NCBI GenBank assembly: GCA_021850095.1
Contig: JAJZRX010000032.1
Location: 1 to 33,825, forward strand
Reading direction: 5' to 3'
DNA length: 33,825 bases
From: Deltaproteobacteria bacterium
Lineage (GTDB): Bacteria; Desulfobacterota; Desulfuromonadia; Geobacterales; Pseudopelobacteraceae
How positions within the stretch are numbered: the first letter of the stretch is position 1; each line of letters begins with the position of its first letter. Positions 24,675 through 31,653 of the stretch are shown here, piece after piece. Made by a program: the position numbers and the translations under genes. The notes under the pieces were generated by a model that was not told the DNA's origin, searched no databases, and worked only from the letters and a program-made list of their open reading frames with translations.

Positions 24675-25519
24675 TGTCTCCTTTCCCGCTCGATGCGGCG
24701 CAGCTCCTGCATCGTGATAAACAGGTTTTCATCCCGCAGCATGGGTGAGAAGATCCGTTCCCGGCGCAGGGAGCCTTCATCGAGCAGGGCCGTGACGCTG
24801 TCCTCCTCCATCATCCTGCCGCGATTGATCGATTCGCCCGAGGGGGCGATGTACTCGGACCCGCCCCAGAAGTTGACCCCGTCTTCATAGCCGACCCGGT
24901 TGCAGTACAGCACCCGGCAGTTCAGGAACCGGGCGGTGGTCGAAGTCAGCTGCTGCCAGGCCGTTGCCGAGCCGAGCGATTCCCCTTCAATGCCGCGACC
25001 GGGGCTGCTGGAAAGGCAGAGCAGTGAGGTGGCGCCGTCCATGGCCAGGATGTAGGAGCTTGACAGGTGCCACATATCCTCGCAGATCAGCATCCCCATC
25101 CGTCCAAACTTGGTATCAAATGCGCGGAAACGCTCGCCGCGGGCCATGTAGCGCTGTTCGTCGAACAGTCCGTAGGTCGGCAGATAGACCTTGCGGTGCA
25201 GGTGTTTGATAACGCCATCCTCCAGATAAACCGCTGAGTTATGGAAACAGTAATCATCGGTTACTTCAACAAATCCGAGTGCAATCGAGATTCCCCGCGA
25301 AAGTTCCGTCAGGCGGATTATCTCGGGCGAGTCCAGCCGCAGTGCCACTTCGGGCACCAGATCCTTCAGGAAATAGCCGGTCAGGGCCAGTTCCGGAAAG
25401 ACGATCAGATCGGCGCCGCCACCCCGGGCGCTTTGGATGCGCTCTTCAATCAGCGCCAGGTTGTCGTTGATACAGCCCAGTTTCGGTTTGATCTGGGCCA
25501 GGACGGCGGTAAAATTCAT
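24671..25519 (-). CDS. Carbon-nitrogen hydrolase (nitrilase superfamily), likely glutaminase partner of NadE
   Basis: The 282-residue product shows the Glu-Lys-Cys triad of the superfamily: Glu43 in [11 protein letters not shown], Lys110 in [14 protein letters not shown] and Cys146 in LICEDMWH. It resembles the N-terminal glutaminase domain of fused, glutamine-dependent NAD synthetases, notably [16 protein letters not shown] and the CEDMW motif. Because its stop overlaps the start of a stand-alone nadE, the simplest reading is a two-gene version of that enzyme in which this subunit releases ammonia from glutamine. A free-standing amidase with another substrate is the alternative. No clear Shine-Dalgarno beyond GAGGAG 6-7 bases upstream is needed. 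Confidence 0.87.
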   Translation of the reverse strand: MNFTAVLAQIKPKLGCINDNLALIEERIQSARGGGADLIVFPELALTGYFLKDLVPEVALRLDSPEIIRLTELSRGISIALGFVEVTDDYCFHNSAVYLEDGVIKHLHRKVYLPTYGLFDEQRYMARGERFRAFDTKFGRMGMLICEDMWHLSSSYILAMDGATSLLCLSSSPGRGIEGESLGSATAWQQLTSTTARFLNCRVLYCNRVGYEDGVNFWGGSEYIAPSGESINRGRMMEEDSVTALLDEGSLRRERIFSPMLRDENLFITMQELRRIERERRQ

Positions 25520-25528
25520 GGATTCTCC

Positions 25529-25918
25529 TCAATAAGCCAGGTCGAAAGCATTCTGAATATGTTCAATAGCGTGCGGCGCGTCAGTATGCAACAGAATCGC
25601 GATCACGTCAAACCGGGCGTTGCTGTCGTGCAGCCCCTTGATCGATAGCCAGGTCAGGGCGGCCTTGGAAATCTGGCGCTGCTTGAAGGGAGTCACCGCC
25701 AGCTGCGGTACACCATAGGACAGCCCTTTCCGGGCTTTGACCTCGATAAACACCAGTCCCCGGTCACCGGGAGCGCGGGCGATGATGTCCACCTCACCCC
25801 CTCGGCAGCGGAAGTTGCGCTCCAGTATGCGGTAGCCGCGCGCGGTCAGAAAGGCGGCAGCAATCTCCTCGCCCTGGTCGCCGGTGCGTTTGTGAATGTA
25901 TTTGGCTTCCGTGGTCAT
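25529..25918 (-). CDS. UPF0102/YraN-family putative endonuclease
   Basis: The 129-residue protein has the YraN layout: GDQGEEIAAAFLTARGYRILERNFR (about 14-38), the nuclease-like GGEVDIIA with Asp, and FIEVKAR, which together make a PD-(D/E)xK-type site. The family is widespread, related to Holliday-junction resolvases and RecB-type nucleases, and its cellular role is not known. I chose the ATG at 25918 (AGGA seven bases upstream) because the extra upstream residues run into the palindrome at 25949-26022. It begins the run leading to the nitrilase gene (nine bases between). Confidence 0.88.
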   Translation of the reverse strand: MTTEAKYIHKRTGDQGEEIAAAFLTARGYRILERNFRCRGGEVDIIARAPGDRGLVFIEVKARKGLSYGVPQLAVTPFKQRQISKAALTWLSIKGLHDSNARFDVIAILLHTDAPHAIEHIQNAFDLAY

Positions 25919-25948
25919 TGCATGGTCCTGTTGGCGATACCCGATCGT

Positions 25949-26022
25949 GTCCAACGGGCCGGGCCTTGACCCGCACCGGGGCGCTTCTCAGCCCCGGTCG
26001 GCGTCCAAGGCCCTGGTTGGGA
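25949..26022 (-). repeat. 74-nt imperfect palindrome, attC-like
   Basis: The element has three nested arms: CCAAC/GTTGG at the outside, GGGCCTTG/CAAGGCCC in the middle and ACCGGGGC/GCCCCGGT at the centre with an eight-base loop, separated by unequal unpaired stretches. Read on the - strand it begins TCCCAAC and ends GTTGGAC; the latter fits the integron core GTTRRRY exactly and the former fits RYYYAAC except at the first base. It lies just downstream of the AT-rich gene on the same strand, where a cassette attC would be. No integrase gene is in the window, and it could instead be a REP-like repeat. Confidence 0.45.
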
Positions 26023-26073
26023 ATTGCACCTTCGAATTATTCAAGAATAAACCTCTTTCTAACAATATTTCGC

Positions 26074-26736
26074 CTATTCGCCTAAATCGTGCCGCGCTTT
26101 CGACATCATTTCAGCTAAAGCAGGTCGTTTGCTTATGTATTGATCTACGAATTTTCTATACATAATATAGGCTTCATTATTTGCATCAAGAGCAGATCTA
26201 TATTTGTAGAAAAGTTCTTCATAAATATCTCTTTGGGGTATCTTACCTTTAGCTATATCATCAAAATTATCCCTCATAAATTTGAGCATCGTGTTATATG
26301 CCTTTAGAAAATTCCCTAAAGTTTTCCTGTGAGTATAATATGCTTCATTTATTAAGCCTTCCATGTCAATAAAAGCACTCATTTTATTTTTTTTAAGTCG
26401 AGTCTTATTTTTGAGGATAAATTCTGATAGCAGGTCAGAATCTTGATTTGCTTTAAAATATAGATCTTCTGCAGTGTCAATTGTATTGATAGCCATAACT
26501 ATTTGTGGAATTGAGTCTAATCTAGTTATTTCATCAACATTATTGAGAGCTTTTTGAAGTCTAGCTGACGAACGACCAGATTCATAAGCAAGATCTTGAA
26601 TTTGTGTCGTTAATTCAGTTTCAGAAGAAGATTGTACTTTCTTTTGAAAAGAAATTGATTCAGATGCAGGAAATGCGACAAGAAAAATAAGTATAAAGCT
26701 GACACATCTGCATATTAAAATATTTTTTTGACACAT
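26074..26736 (-). CDS. Unknown exported or membrane-anchored helical protein (AT-rich gene)
   Basis: I do not recognise this 220-residue protein. It starts with a hydrophobic segment (about 5-25, ILICRCVSFILIFLVAFPA), so it is exported or anchored by its N-terminus. The rest is polar and looks almost wholly alpha-helical, with many Lys, Asp and Glu and probable coiled-coil stretches at about 40-75 and 120-170. The gene is plainly richer in A+T than all its neighbours and uses A/T-ending codons, which suggests transfer. GGAGGT lies seven bases before the ATG. It follows another unknown gene after 54 bases and precedes the attC-like palindrome. Confidence 0.7.
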   Translation of the reverse strand: MCQKNILICRCVSFILIFLVAFPASESISFQKKVQSSSETELTTQIQDLAYESGRSSARLQKALNNVDEITRLDSIPQIVMAINTIDTAEDLYFKANQDSDLLSEFILKNKTRLKKNKMSAFIDMEGLINEAYYTHRKTLGNFLKAYNTMLKFMRDNFDDIAKGKIPQRDIYEELFYKYRSALDANNEAYIMYRKFVDQYISKRPALAEMMSKARHDLGE

Positions 26737-26790
26737 TGTCTTTACCTCCAGTTCGTACTGCAATGCCGATGGCGATAATGGTTCCAGCAG

Positions 26791-27402
26791 TTACCTTCGC
26801 GACGGATTGTTTGCCGCGTCAGTTTCGGCATTCCTTTTACGGCTTTTTGTCTCACAATCAGGTGGTTGCATTCCTAGCGGATTGTAAAAATAATTCACCA
26901 TCAAGGTAAATACTCCACGAAAAGCAATTTCGAGTAATTGGGATGCTTCATCTGACTTCGCAAAACCATATGTGTTGTGAGCAAGCCCCTTGTTTGCAGT
27001 GTGGAGAACATACGCAAAAGCCTGTTCAGCTTCAGTTGGCTCACCTGCATATGGTGCTGTTGCTTCGTCAACAGTTACTTTTCGCAGTTGCCCCTTCGGG
27101 CTATGAAAATGTTCGATTACAACATCATCGCTTTTTGCTGATTTTCTCTGTTCAAGGTTTTTTTCATTTTTCGCCTTAAGCCCAAGGAACTCAAGCAATG
27201 CTCGACAGTGAACAATTGCAGCTTCAATTGCTGGGTTTGTAAATCCGCGAGCGTTCCCTTCAATTACCTGCAAGTCATCGAAATAGATTTTCATAGAAGG
27301 GACACTCAGCCATTCAAACGTGTACTTGAGAGCGAGGTGACCGGTCGCAACGGACTCCATTCGATATTGAAGTAATTTATGGATTGATTCATCAGTAGTC
27401 AT
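26791..27402 (-). CDS. Unknown cytosolic protein, weakly HEPN-like
   Basis: I do not recognise this 203-residue protein. It has no signal or membrane segment. Two amphipathic helical regions stand out: FTNPAIEAAIVHCRALLEFLGL (about 54-75) and AEQAFAYVLHTANKGLAHNTYGF (about 125-147). The NKGLAH stretch resembles the R-x4-6-H core of HEPN ribonucleases but lacks the usual Arg. The C-terminal 25 residues are polar and probably disordered. AAGGAG lies ten bases before the ATG. Base composition is lower in G+C than the core genes, though less so than the gene downstream, with which it probably forms a two-gene unit. Confidence 0.65.
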   Translation of the reverse strand: MTTDESIHKLLQYRMESVATGHLALKYTFEWLSVPSMKIYFDDLQVIEGNARGFTNPAIEAAIVHCRALLEFLGLKAKNEKNLEQRKSAKSDDVVIEHFHSPKGQLRKVTVDEATAPYAGEPTEAEQAFAYVLHTANKGLAHNTYGFAKSDEASQLLEIAFRGVFTLMVNYFYNPLGMQPPDCETKSRKRNAETDAANNPSRR

Positions 27403-27424
27403 AGTTGCTCAACTCCTTATTCAC

Positions 27425-27460
27425 CGGTTCACGCGCGCGTACGCGTGTGCGTGTGAACCG
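27425..27460. repeat. 36-nt palindrome with 26-nt alternating pyrimidine/purine tract
   Basis: CGGTTCAC at the left pairs with GTGAACCG at the right, and the stem continues to about 16 bp if G-T pairs are allowed. Inside it, 27430-27455 alternates pyrimidine and purine without a break (CG, CA and TG steps), the classic sequence for left-handed Z-DNA. There is no T-run, so it is a poor terminator. It lies 23 bases upstream of the 27402 start codon on the - strand. Confidence 0.7.
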
Positions 27461-27559
27461 CTCATCCTCCCGAATGGAATATTTCTCCAACAGTGCAGCC
27501 GAAGATCGTTGGTCAATTTGTGCCTGTCGTGCCGGGCAAGGTGATTTCCGGGCGGTTCC

Positions 27560-27889
27560 CTAAAGCTGCTTCTCCAGAAACCCCGAATCCTCAAAACATC
27601 CCTCCACATTCAATCCCCGGATGCGGTAGTACTTGTCCAGTTCTTCCTCGAAACGCTGCCGATCGAGGGGATGTATTTCGATGCCGTCGCCGCTTGATCC
27701 GGATTCGTTGAAAAAACGCTCTGGCAGCAGGTCGTCCTTTCGGGAAAAGCCGTTGGCGCAGTTGTAATAACGCTCGGTCAGGCAGATCCTGCGGCCGATC
27801 TCTTTCAGACGTTGCGGGGAGTATTCAATGCCGGTGGCGGCGGTCAGCAGCTCGGCGTATTTTATCTGTCTTTGTATGGTTGCCACCAA
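27560..27889 (-). pseudogene. Remnant: C-terminal end of an aldehyde:ferredoxin oxidoreductase
   Basis: About 100 codons match the last 100 residues of the intact oxidoreductase at 28702-30441, from YAELLTAATGIEYSP to FLEKQ, without a frameshift or internal stop. The cluster and cofactor-binding regions are missing. The few codons upstream (from a TTG at 27889) do not match the family and lack a good ribosome site. It is most likely a non-functional fragment left by duplication or insertion, ending in its own stop codon, different from that of the intact gene. Confidence 0.85.
27565..27861. repeat. 297-bp direct repeat, copy A (degenerate)
   Basis: This copy aligns without gaps to 28707-29003, offset 1142 bp, with about 22 mismatches by hand count (near 93% identity). 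Ten of the mismatches fall in the first 40 bases, the part coding for the last residues. The two copies flank the toxin-antitoxin genes. Confidence 0.93.
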
Positions 27890-27891
27890 TC

Positions 27892-28194
27892 CTATGCAGT
27901 CGCCGTTTCCGGAGTTATATTCAGTCGCAGGCCGACTCCGTGCAGCAGGTTGAATAGTGTGCGAATTTCCGGGTTTCCTCGGCGCGACAAGGTGCGATAC
28001 AGGCTTTCACGATTAAGGTGTGCCTTGTCAGCAACCGCTGCCATGCCACCATTGGCCTCGGCAACGTTGCGTAGCGCCAGCAGGAAGGTCTCACGATCTC
28101 CCTCTTCAAGCGCGGCATTCAGATATGCCGCAGCTTCAACCGGATCTTTCAGCGCTTCGATCAGGTCTTTTTGATATTCAGTCATGTGTGCCAT
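27892..28194 (-). CDS. Antitoxin, HigA-like (addiction-module antidote, HTH)
   Basis: The 100-residue protein matches the putative addiction-module antidote family: DLIEALKDPVEAAAYLNAALEEGD (about 11-34), then a helix-turn-helix with GGMAAVADKAHLNRESLYRTLS (about 48-69), and NPEIRTLFNLLHGVGLRL. It should bind and neutralise the toxin coded just upstream and repress the shared promoter. I chose the ATG at 28194, with AAGGAG eight bases upstream; Met at 28185 is an alternative. It overlaps the toxin gene by 17 bases, a typical coupled arrangement. Confidence 0.88.
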   Translation of the reverse strand: MAHMTEYQKDLIEALKDPVEAAAYLNAALEEGDRETFLLALRNVAEANGGMAAVADKAHLNRESLYRTLSRRGNPEIRTLFNLLHGVGLRLNITPETATA

Positions 28195-28534
28195 GCTGGT
28201 GTCTCCTTCTGTGATCTTGCAGATAGCTGGTGGCCTGTGCAATGTCCCGTTTCTGGCTACCCTTGTCGCCGCCAATCAGAAGCAAGATAATCCGGTTTTC
28301 TTCTTTGGCGAAATAAACGCGATATCCTGGCCCGTAGTCGATCCGTAACTCCCAGACACCTTCATCAAGATGTTTGTGGTCGCCAAAGTTCCCCAGGCGG
28401 GCGCGGTCGAGTCTGACACGAATCTTTGCCCGCCCGTTTACGTCCCGAAGTGCCTCCAGCCATGCCTTAAAAGGTGCAGTGCCGTTTTCGGTTTTGTAAT
28501 AGTCAATCTCGTGTGGAAATACCTGTGTGGTCAT
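28178..28534 (-). CDS. Toxin, RelE/HigB superfamily (addiction-module killer protein)
   Basis: The 118-residue basic protein fits the RelE-fold killer family, whose members usually cleave mRNA at the ribosome: FKAWLEALRDVNGRAKIRVRLDRARLGNFGDHKHL (about 22-56), GVWELRIDYGPGYRVYFA (about 59-76) and ILLLIGGDKGSQKRDIAQA (about 83-101). The toxin gene comes first, as in higBA. Conserved basic residues in GYRVYF and GSQKRDI are those expected for activity. The last ten residues (RRRHQHGTHD) overlap the antitoxin start. The ATG has no convincing Shine-Dalgarno and sits at the edge of the predicted -10 box. Confidence 0.88.
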   Translation of the reverse strand: MTTQVFPHEIDYYKTENGTAPFKAWLEALRDVNGRAKIRVRLDRARLGNFGDHKHLDEGVWELRIDYGPGYRVYFAKEENRIILLLIGGDKGSQKRDIAQATSYLQDHRRRHQHGTHD

Positions 28535-28563
28535 ATATTAGCCTATAAGCTACAAATTGACAA
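28535..28563 (-). promoter_or_regulatory. Promoter/operator of the toxin-antitoxin pair
   Basis: TTGTCA (28558-28563 on -, 5/6) and TAATAT (28535-28540) are 17 bases apart. Between them lies an inverted repeat TAGC-N6-GCTA (28539-28552), a reasonable binding site for the antitoxin. The -10 box abuts the toxin ATG, so either transcription begins inside the annotated gene or a different promoter is used. Confidence 0.45.
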
Positions 28564-28701
28564 GGTGGTTTGAGGCAGGCCACGACATTTTCCAGCAAGC
28601 GTCCCTACCTGAAGGAATCAACAAGGATGCGGAAGTTAGCAGGTGAAAAGGGCATTGATCAGGGCGTAAAGCCGTTTTACTCAATGACCGATTATTTTAT
28701 G

Positions 28702-30441
28702 TCACGGCTGCTTCTCCAGAAATGTCTGGTCGTCAAAGCATCCCTCAGCATTCAATCCCCGGATACGGTAGTACTTGTCCAGTTCTTCCTCGAAACGCTG
28801 CCGGTCAAGGGGAGAGATCTCGATGCCGTCGCCGCTTGATCCGGATTCGTTGAAAAAACGTTCCGGCAGCAGGTCGTCCTTTCGGGAAAAGCCGTTGGCG
28901 CAGTTGTAATAACGCTCGGTCAGGCAGATCCTGCGGCCGATCTCTTTCAGGCGCTGCGGGGAGTATTCGATGCCGGTGGCGGCGGTCAGCAGCTCGGCGT
29001 ATTCCTCCAGGCTGGCGCCGAAAAAGGCGAACTTGCAGGCCACCAGCGAATCGACCGTGGCGTTGGTGTCCTCGGCGATGGTGATGATGCGGGCCTTGCC
29101 GGAGAATGAGAAACGGTCGGTCGGCACCGGCTTGCGCAGGATTTCGTGGGAGATCGGGTAGGCCCGCAGGTGGCAGCCGCCCCGAGCGCTGGTGCCATAG
29201 GCCAGGGCCATGCCGTAGGCCCCGCGCGGGTCATAGGCCGGCAGCTCCATGGATTTGACGCTCATCGACAGCTCTGGTTTGCCCAACTGCTCCGCCAAGC
29301 GCCGGGAGCCCAGCGCCAGCAGTTCACCGTCTCCGCGTTGCTCGGCAATCGATTGCAGCAACTCCGGGATTTCGGCAGGGGTCGGGAAACACCCCCGGAT
29401 TTCGCCCCAGGCTGCCAGGGTGACGGCGGCGCTGATCGTATCCAGGCCCAGCTCGTTGCAGAGCTGGTTGGAGGAAACGATGCTGTGCAGATCAGCGATG
29501 TTGTTGAGCGCCCCGAAATGGGAAGCGGTTTCGTATTCCGGCAGGTGAACGCCATCGGCAGCCGATTTTTTGCACTGGATCGGGCAGCCGTAGCAGCCGT
29601 CTTTTTTGGCTCCGCAGGCCGCTTTCAGGGCCGGGCCGGAGTAGTGATCCGAGGATTCGAAGTAGGTTTTTTGAAAGTTGGCGGTGGGGGCCATGCGGCG
29701 CTGGGCCATCAGGTCCACCAGCACCGGCGTGCCGAATTCGGCGATGCCCAGCGGGCCGAAGATGACCGGCGAGGCCTTGAAAAGCCGGATCACATCCCGG
29801 CGGGCTTTGTCAAACAGCTCCGGATCGGCTGTTTCGGTTTTCAGATCACCATTAATCGTGACCGCCTTGAGATTCTTACTGCCCATGACGGCGCCCAGCC
29901 CACCCCGGCCGACACTGTTGCCTTCTCCGGTCATGATGCAGGCATACAGGACGCGGTTCTCGCCGGCCGGCCCGATGGTTGCCACGCTGCCCCGATCGCT
30001 CAGCGCCGCCACGGTGGTGGAAACATCGCAGCCCCACAGACTGTCAGCCGGAATGATTTCAACCGTATCCCCGTTGATTGCCAACACGACCGGTGACGGG
30101 CTTTTTCCGCTGATAAACAGCGCATCCAGGCCGCTGGCCTTAAGCCGCCAGGCAAAGCGCCCTCCGGCGGAGCAGTCGCAGATCGTGCCGGTCAGCGGGG
30201 AGCGCGAGACAACCGACAGCCGGGCGGCGGTCGGCGCCGGGGTGCCGCATAACGGGCCAACCGAAAAGATCAGCGGCATGGCCGGGTCGAACGGGTCCAG
30301 ACGGAAATAATCGCGCATCAGCCGCACCCCCAGGCCGCGCCCGCCCAGATACTCCTCCAGCAGTTGACGGGGGATCTCTTCCCGGATGCAGGAACCGTCC
30401 GTCAGGTTGACCTTGAGTATGGTTCCGCTCCAGCCGTTCAT
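28702..30441 (-). CDS. Aldehyde:ferredoxin oxidoreductase family (tungsten pterin) protein
   Basis: Such enzymes oxidise aldehydes to acids (or the reverse) with a tungsten bis-pterin and one 4Fe-4S cluster, passing electrons to ferredoxin. The 579-residue product has the N-terminal domain (about 1-205: GRGLGVRLM, RLSVVSRSPLTG, GEGNSVGRGGLGAVMGSKNLKA) and the cluster ligands CYGCPIQC (Cys283, Cys286, Cys290) plus Cys469. Further signatures are ELGLDTIS, ELPAYDPRGAYGMALAYGTSARGGCHLRA and a C-terminal helical domain. The substrate is not evident. The ATG overlaps the gph stop by four bases. The last 297 bp are duplicated at 27565-27861. Confidence 0.93.
   Translation of the reverse strand: MNGWSGTILKVNLTDGSCIREEIPRQLLEEYLGGRGLGVRLMRDYFRLDPFDPAMPLIFSVGPLCGTPAPTAARLSVVSRSPLTGTICDCSAGGRFAWRLKASGLDALFISGKSPSPVVLAINGDTVEIIPADSLWGCDVSTTVAALSDRGSVATIGPAGENRVLYACIMTGEGNSVGRGGLGAVMGSKNLKAVTINGDLKTETADPELFDKARRDVIRLFKASPVIFGPLGIAEFGTPVLVDLMAQRRMAPTANFQKTYFESSDHYSGPALKAACGAKKDGCYGCPIQCKKSAADGVHLPEYETASHFGALNNIADLHSIVSSNQLCNELGLDTISAAVTLAAWGEIRGCFPTPAEIPELLQSIAEQRGDGELLALGSRRLAEQLGKPELSMSVKSMELPAYDPRGAYGMALAYGTSARGGCHLRAYPISHEILRKPVPTDRFSFSGKARIITIAEDTNATVDSLVACKFAFFGASLEEYAELLTAATGIEYSPQRLKEIGRRICLTERYYNCANGFSRKDDLLPERFFNESGSSGDGIEISPLDRQRFEEELDKYYRIRGLNAEGCFDDQTFLEKQP
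28707..29003. repeat. 297-bp direct repeat, copy B (inside the intact oxidoreductase gene)
   Basis: This is the coding 3' end of the oxidoreductase gene, from just inside its stop codon, matching copy A at 27565-27861. Similarity stops abruptly at both ends. Confidence 0.93.
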
Positions 30442-31097
30442 GCCGTCTGCTCCAGCATGCCGATTGTTTTCAGCAGGTCAGCGCAGGAGTCCGCCCGATA
30501 GGCGGACTGTTCCAGCTCTTCCGGGAAGCCGTAGCCCCAGCTGCAGCCGATTGTTGCAATGCCGGCCCGGTTGCCGGCCTGGAAGTCGTTGATGCTGTCG
30601 CCAACCATCAGGCACTCCTCCGCTTTCGTTTCCATCACTTTGAGTGTTTCAAGCAGCGGGAGCGGGGAGGGCTTGTTTTCGGGGAAGGTGTCGCCGCCGG
30701 TGATGGCTTCAAAATAGTGAGCGATCCCCAGCCATTGCAGGATCAGGCGGCTCAAGGACTCATTCTTGTTCGAAATCACCGCCAGGCGGATGCCCCTGTT
30801 GCGCAGAATCTGCAGCATTTCCGGGACTCCGGGGTACAGCCGGCTTTTGTCGGCGATGTGCCCGCTGTTGTAGTCCAGAAACAGCTGCAGAGCGCGTTCG
30901 ATCTCCGGGGTGCCGCAGCCCGGCAATGCCCGGCTGACCAGATTGCGGGCCCCCTTGCCGACCAATATGCGTACGTCCGCTGATGACAGCGGGAATAAGG
31001 CAAACTGCTGCCGAACATGATTGACGGCATCGGTCAGGTCTTCCAGCGAGTCCACCAGCGTGCCGTCCAGATCGAACAGGATCGACCCTATCTTCAT
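30438..31097 (-). CDS. gph: HAD-superfamily phosphatase, phosphoglycolate phosphatase type
   Basis: The 219-residue product has HAD motif I FDLDGTLVDS (8-17, nucleophile Asp9 and acid/base Asp11), motif II in AVISNKNES, the conserved Lys in ENKPSPLPLLE and motif IV VGDSINDFQAG. The cap domain is the small helical type. This matches Gph, which hydrolyses 2-phosphoglycolate formed in DNA repair, but the specificity of HAD enzymes is hard to read, so other small phosphates are possible. The ATG at 31097 overlaps the yhbY stop; a longer frame upstream is antisense-free but has no homology. Its stop overlaps the oxidoreductase start. Confidence 0.88.
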   Translation of the reverse strand: MKIGSILFDLDGTLVDSLEDLTDAVNHVRQQFALFPLSSADVRILVGKGARNLVSRALPGCGTPEIERALQLFLDYNSGHIADKSRLYPGVPEMLQILRNRGIRLAVISNKNESLSRLILQWLGIAHYFEAITGGDTFPENKPSPLPLLETLKVMETKAEECLMVGDSINDFQAGNRAGIATIGCSWGYGFPEELEQSAYRADSCADLLKTIGMLEQTA

Positions 31098-31414
31098 GCC
31101 GCTTTTACCTTGTCCGCTTTGTCGGTTGCCGGCAGAACAATGACCGGTGTTGTGGCGGGACGATAGAGCAGGAAGGTTTTGCCCAGGATCTGGGCCACCT
31201 CGGCGCCGCAGGCTTGGGCCAGCGCTTCGGAAGCCTCGTGCTTGTCCAGCAGACAGCTTTCCAGAAGCTTGACCTTCACCAGTTCGTGATGTTCGAGGGC
31301 CACGTTGGTTTCGTCGATCAGGGCGGTTTCGATTTCCTTTTTGCCGATCTGGATCAGGGGCTTCAACTTGTGCCCAAGGGCGCGTAAATGGCGTTTCTGT
31401 TTTCCGTTCAACAT
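31094..31414 (-). CDS. yhbY: CRM-domain RNA-binding protein, YhbY family
   Basis: The 106-residue protein has the CRS1/YhbY fold: LNGKQKRHLRALGHKLKPLIQIGKKEI (about 2-28), ALEHHELVKVKLLESC (about 39-54) and LGKTFLLYRP (about 77-86). The GxxG-type loop of the family appears here as IGKKE. YhbY associates with pre-50S ribosomal particles. AGGAG lies about 11 bases before the ATG, slightly far. It opens the yhbY-gph-oxidoreductase run, all joined by four-base overlaps. Confidence 0.92.
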   Translation of the reverse strand: MLNGKQKRHLRALGHKLKPLIQIGKKEIETALIDETNVALEHHELVKVKLLESCLLDKHEASEALAQACGAEVAQILGKTFLLYRPATTPVIVLPATDKADKVKAA

Positions 31415-31653
31415 GATGGGGGGTACTCCTGATGACTGAGAGGTAATAAACTGCTGTCCTGTATAGCATGCTGAATAGGGTGCTGGCAAATCTCAATTCC
31501 CGCACCAGGACGGTTTATGCTGCGCGTGTGTGCCCGAAAATATCAAAAACAATATACTCTTTGGCCATTATGTGATATTACAGTCAACTTTTATGCCGCG
31601 TGGTAATTTCATCCGGCGGAGTCACCCTACTGAACCCGGCGAGGATTTTTTGA

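Noticed and set aside
27421-27609. A 62-codon frame on - between the unknown operon and the oxidoreductase remnant
   Set aside because: It reads through the palindrome and the end of the remnant in another frame, with no ribosome site or recognisable product.
29146-30096. A 316-codon open frame on + opposite the aldehyde oxidoreductase
   Set aside because: Antisense shadow of a well-supported gene; rich in Gly, Arg, Gln and Asp from reversed codons.
31098-31505. N-terminally extended gph reaching back to 31505
   Set aside because: The added 136 residues are yhbY read in another frame; the HAD motif lies at the start of the shorter form and the ATGA overlap supports it.
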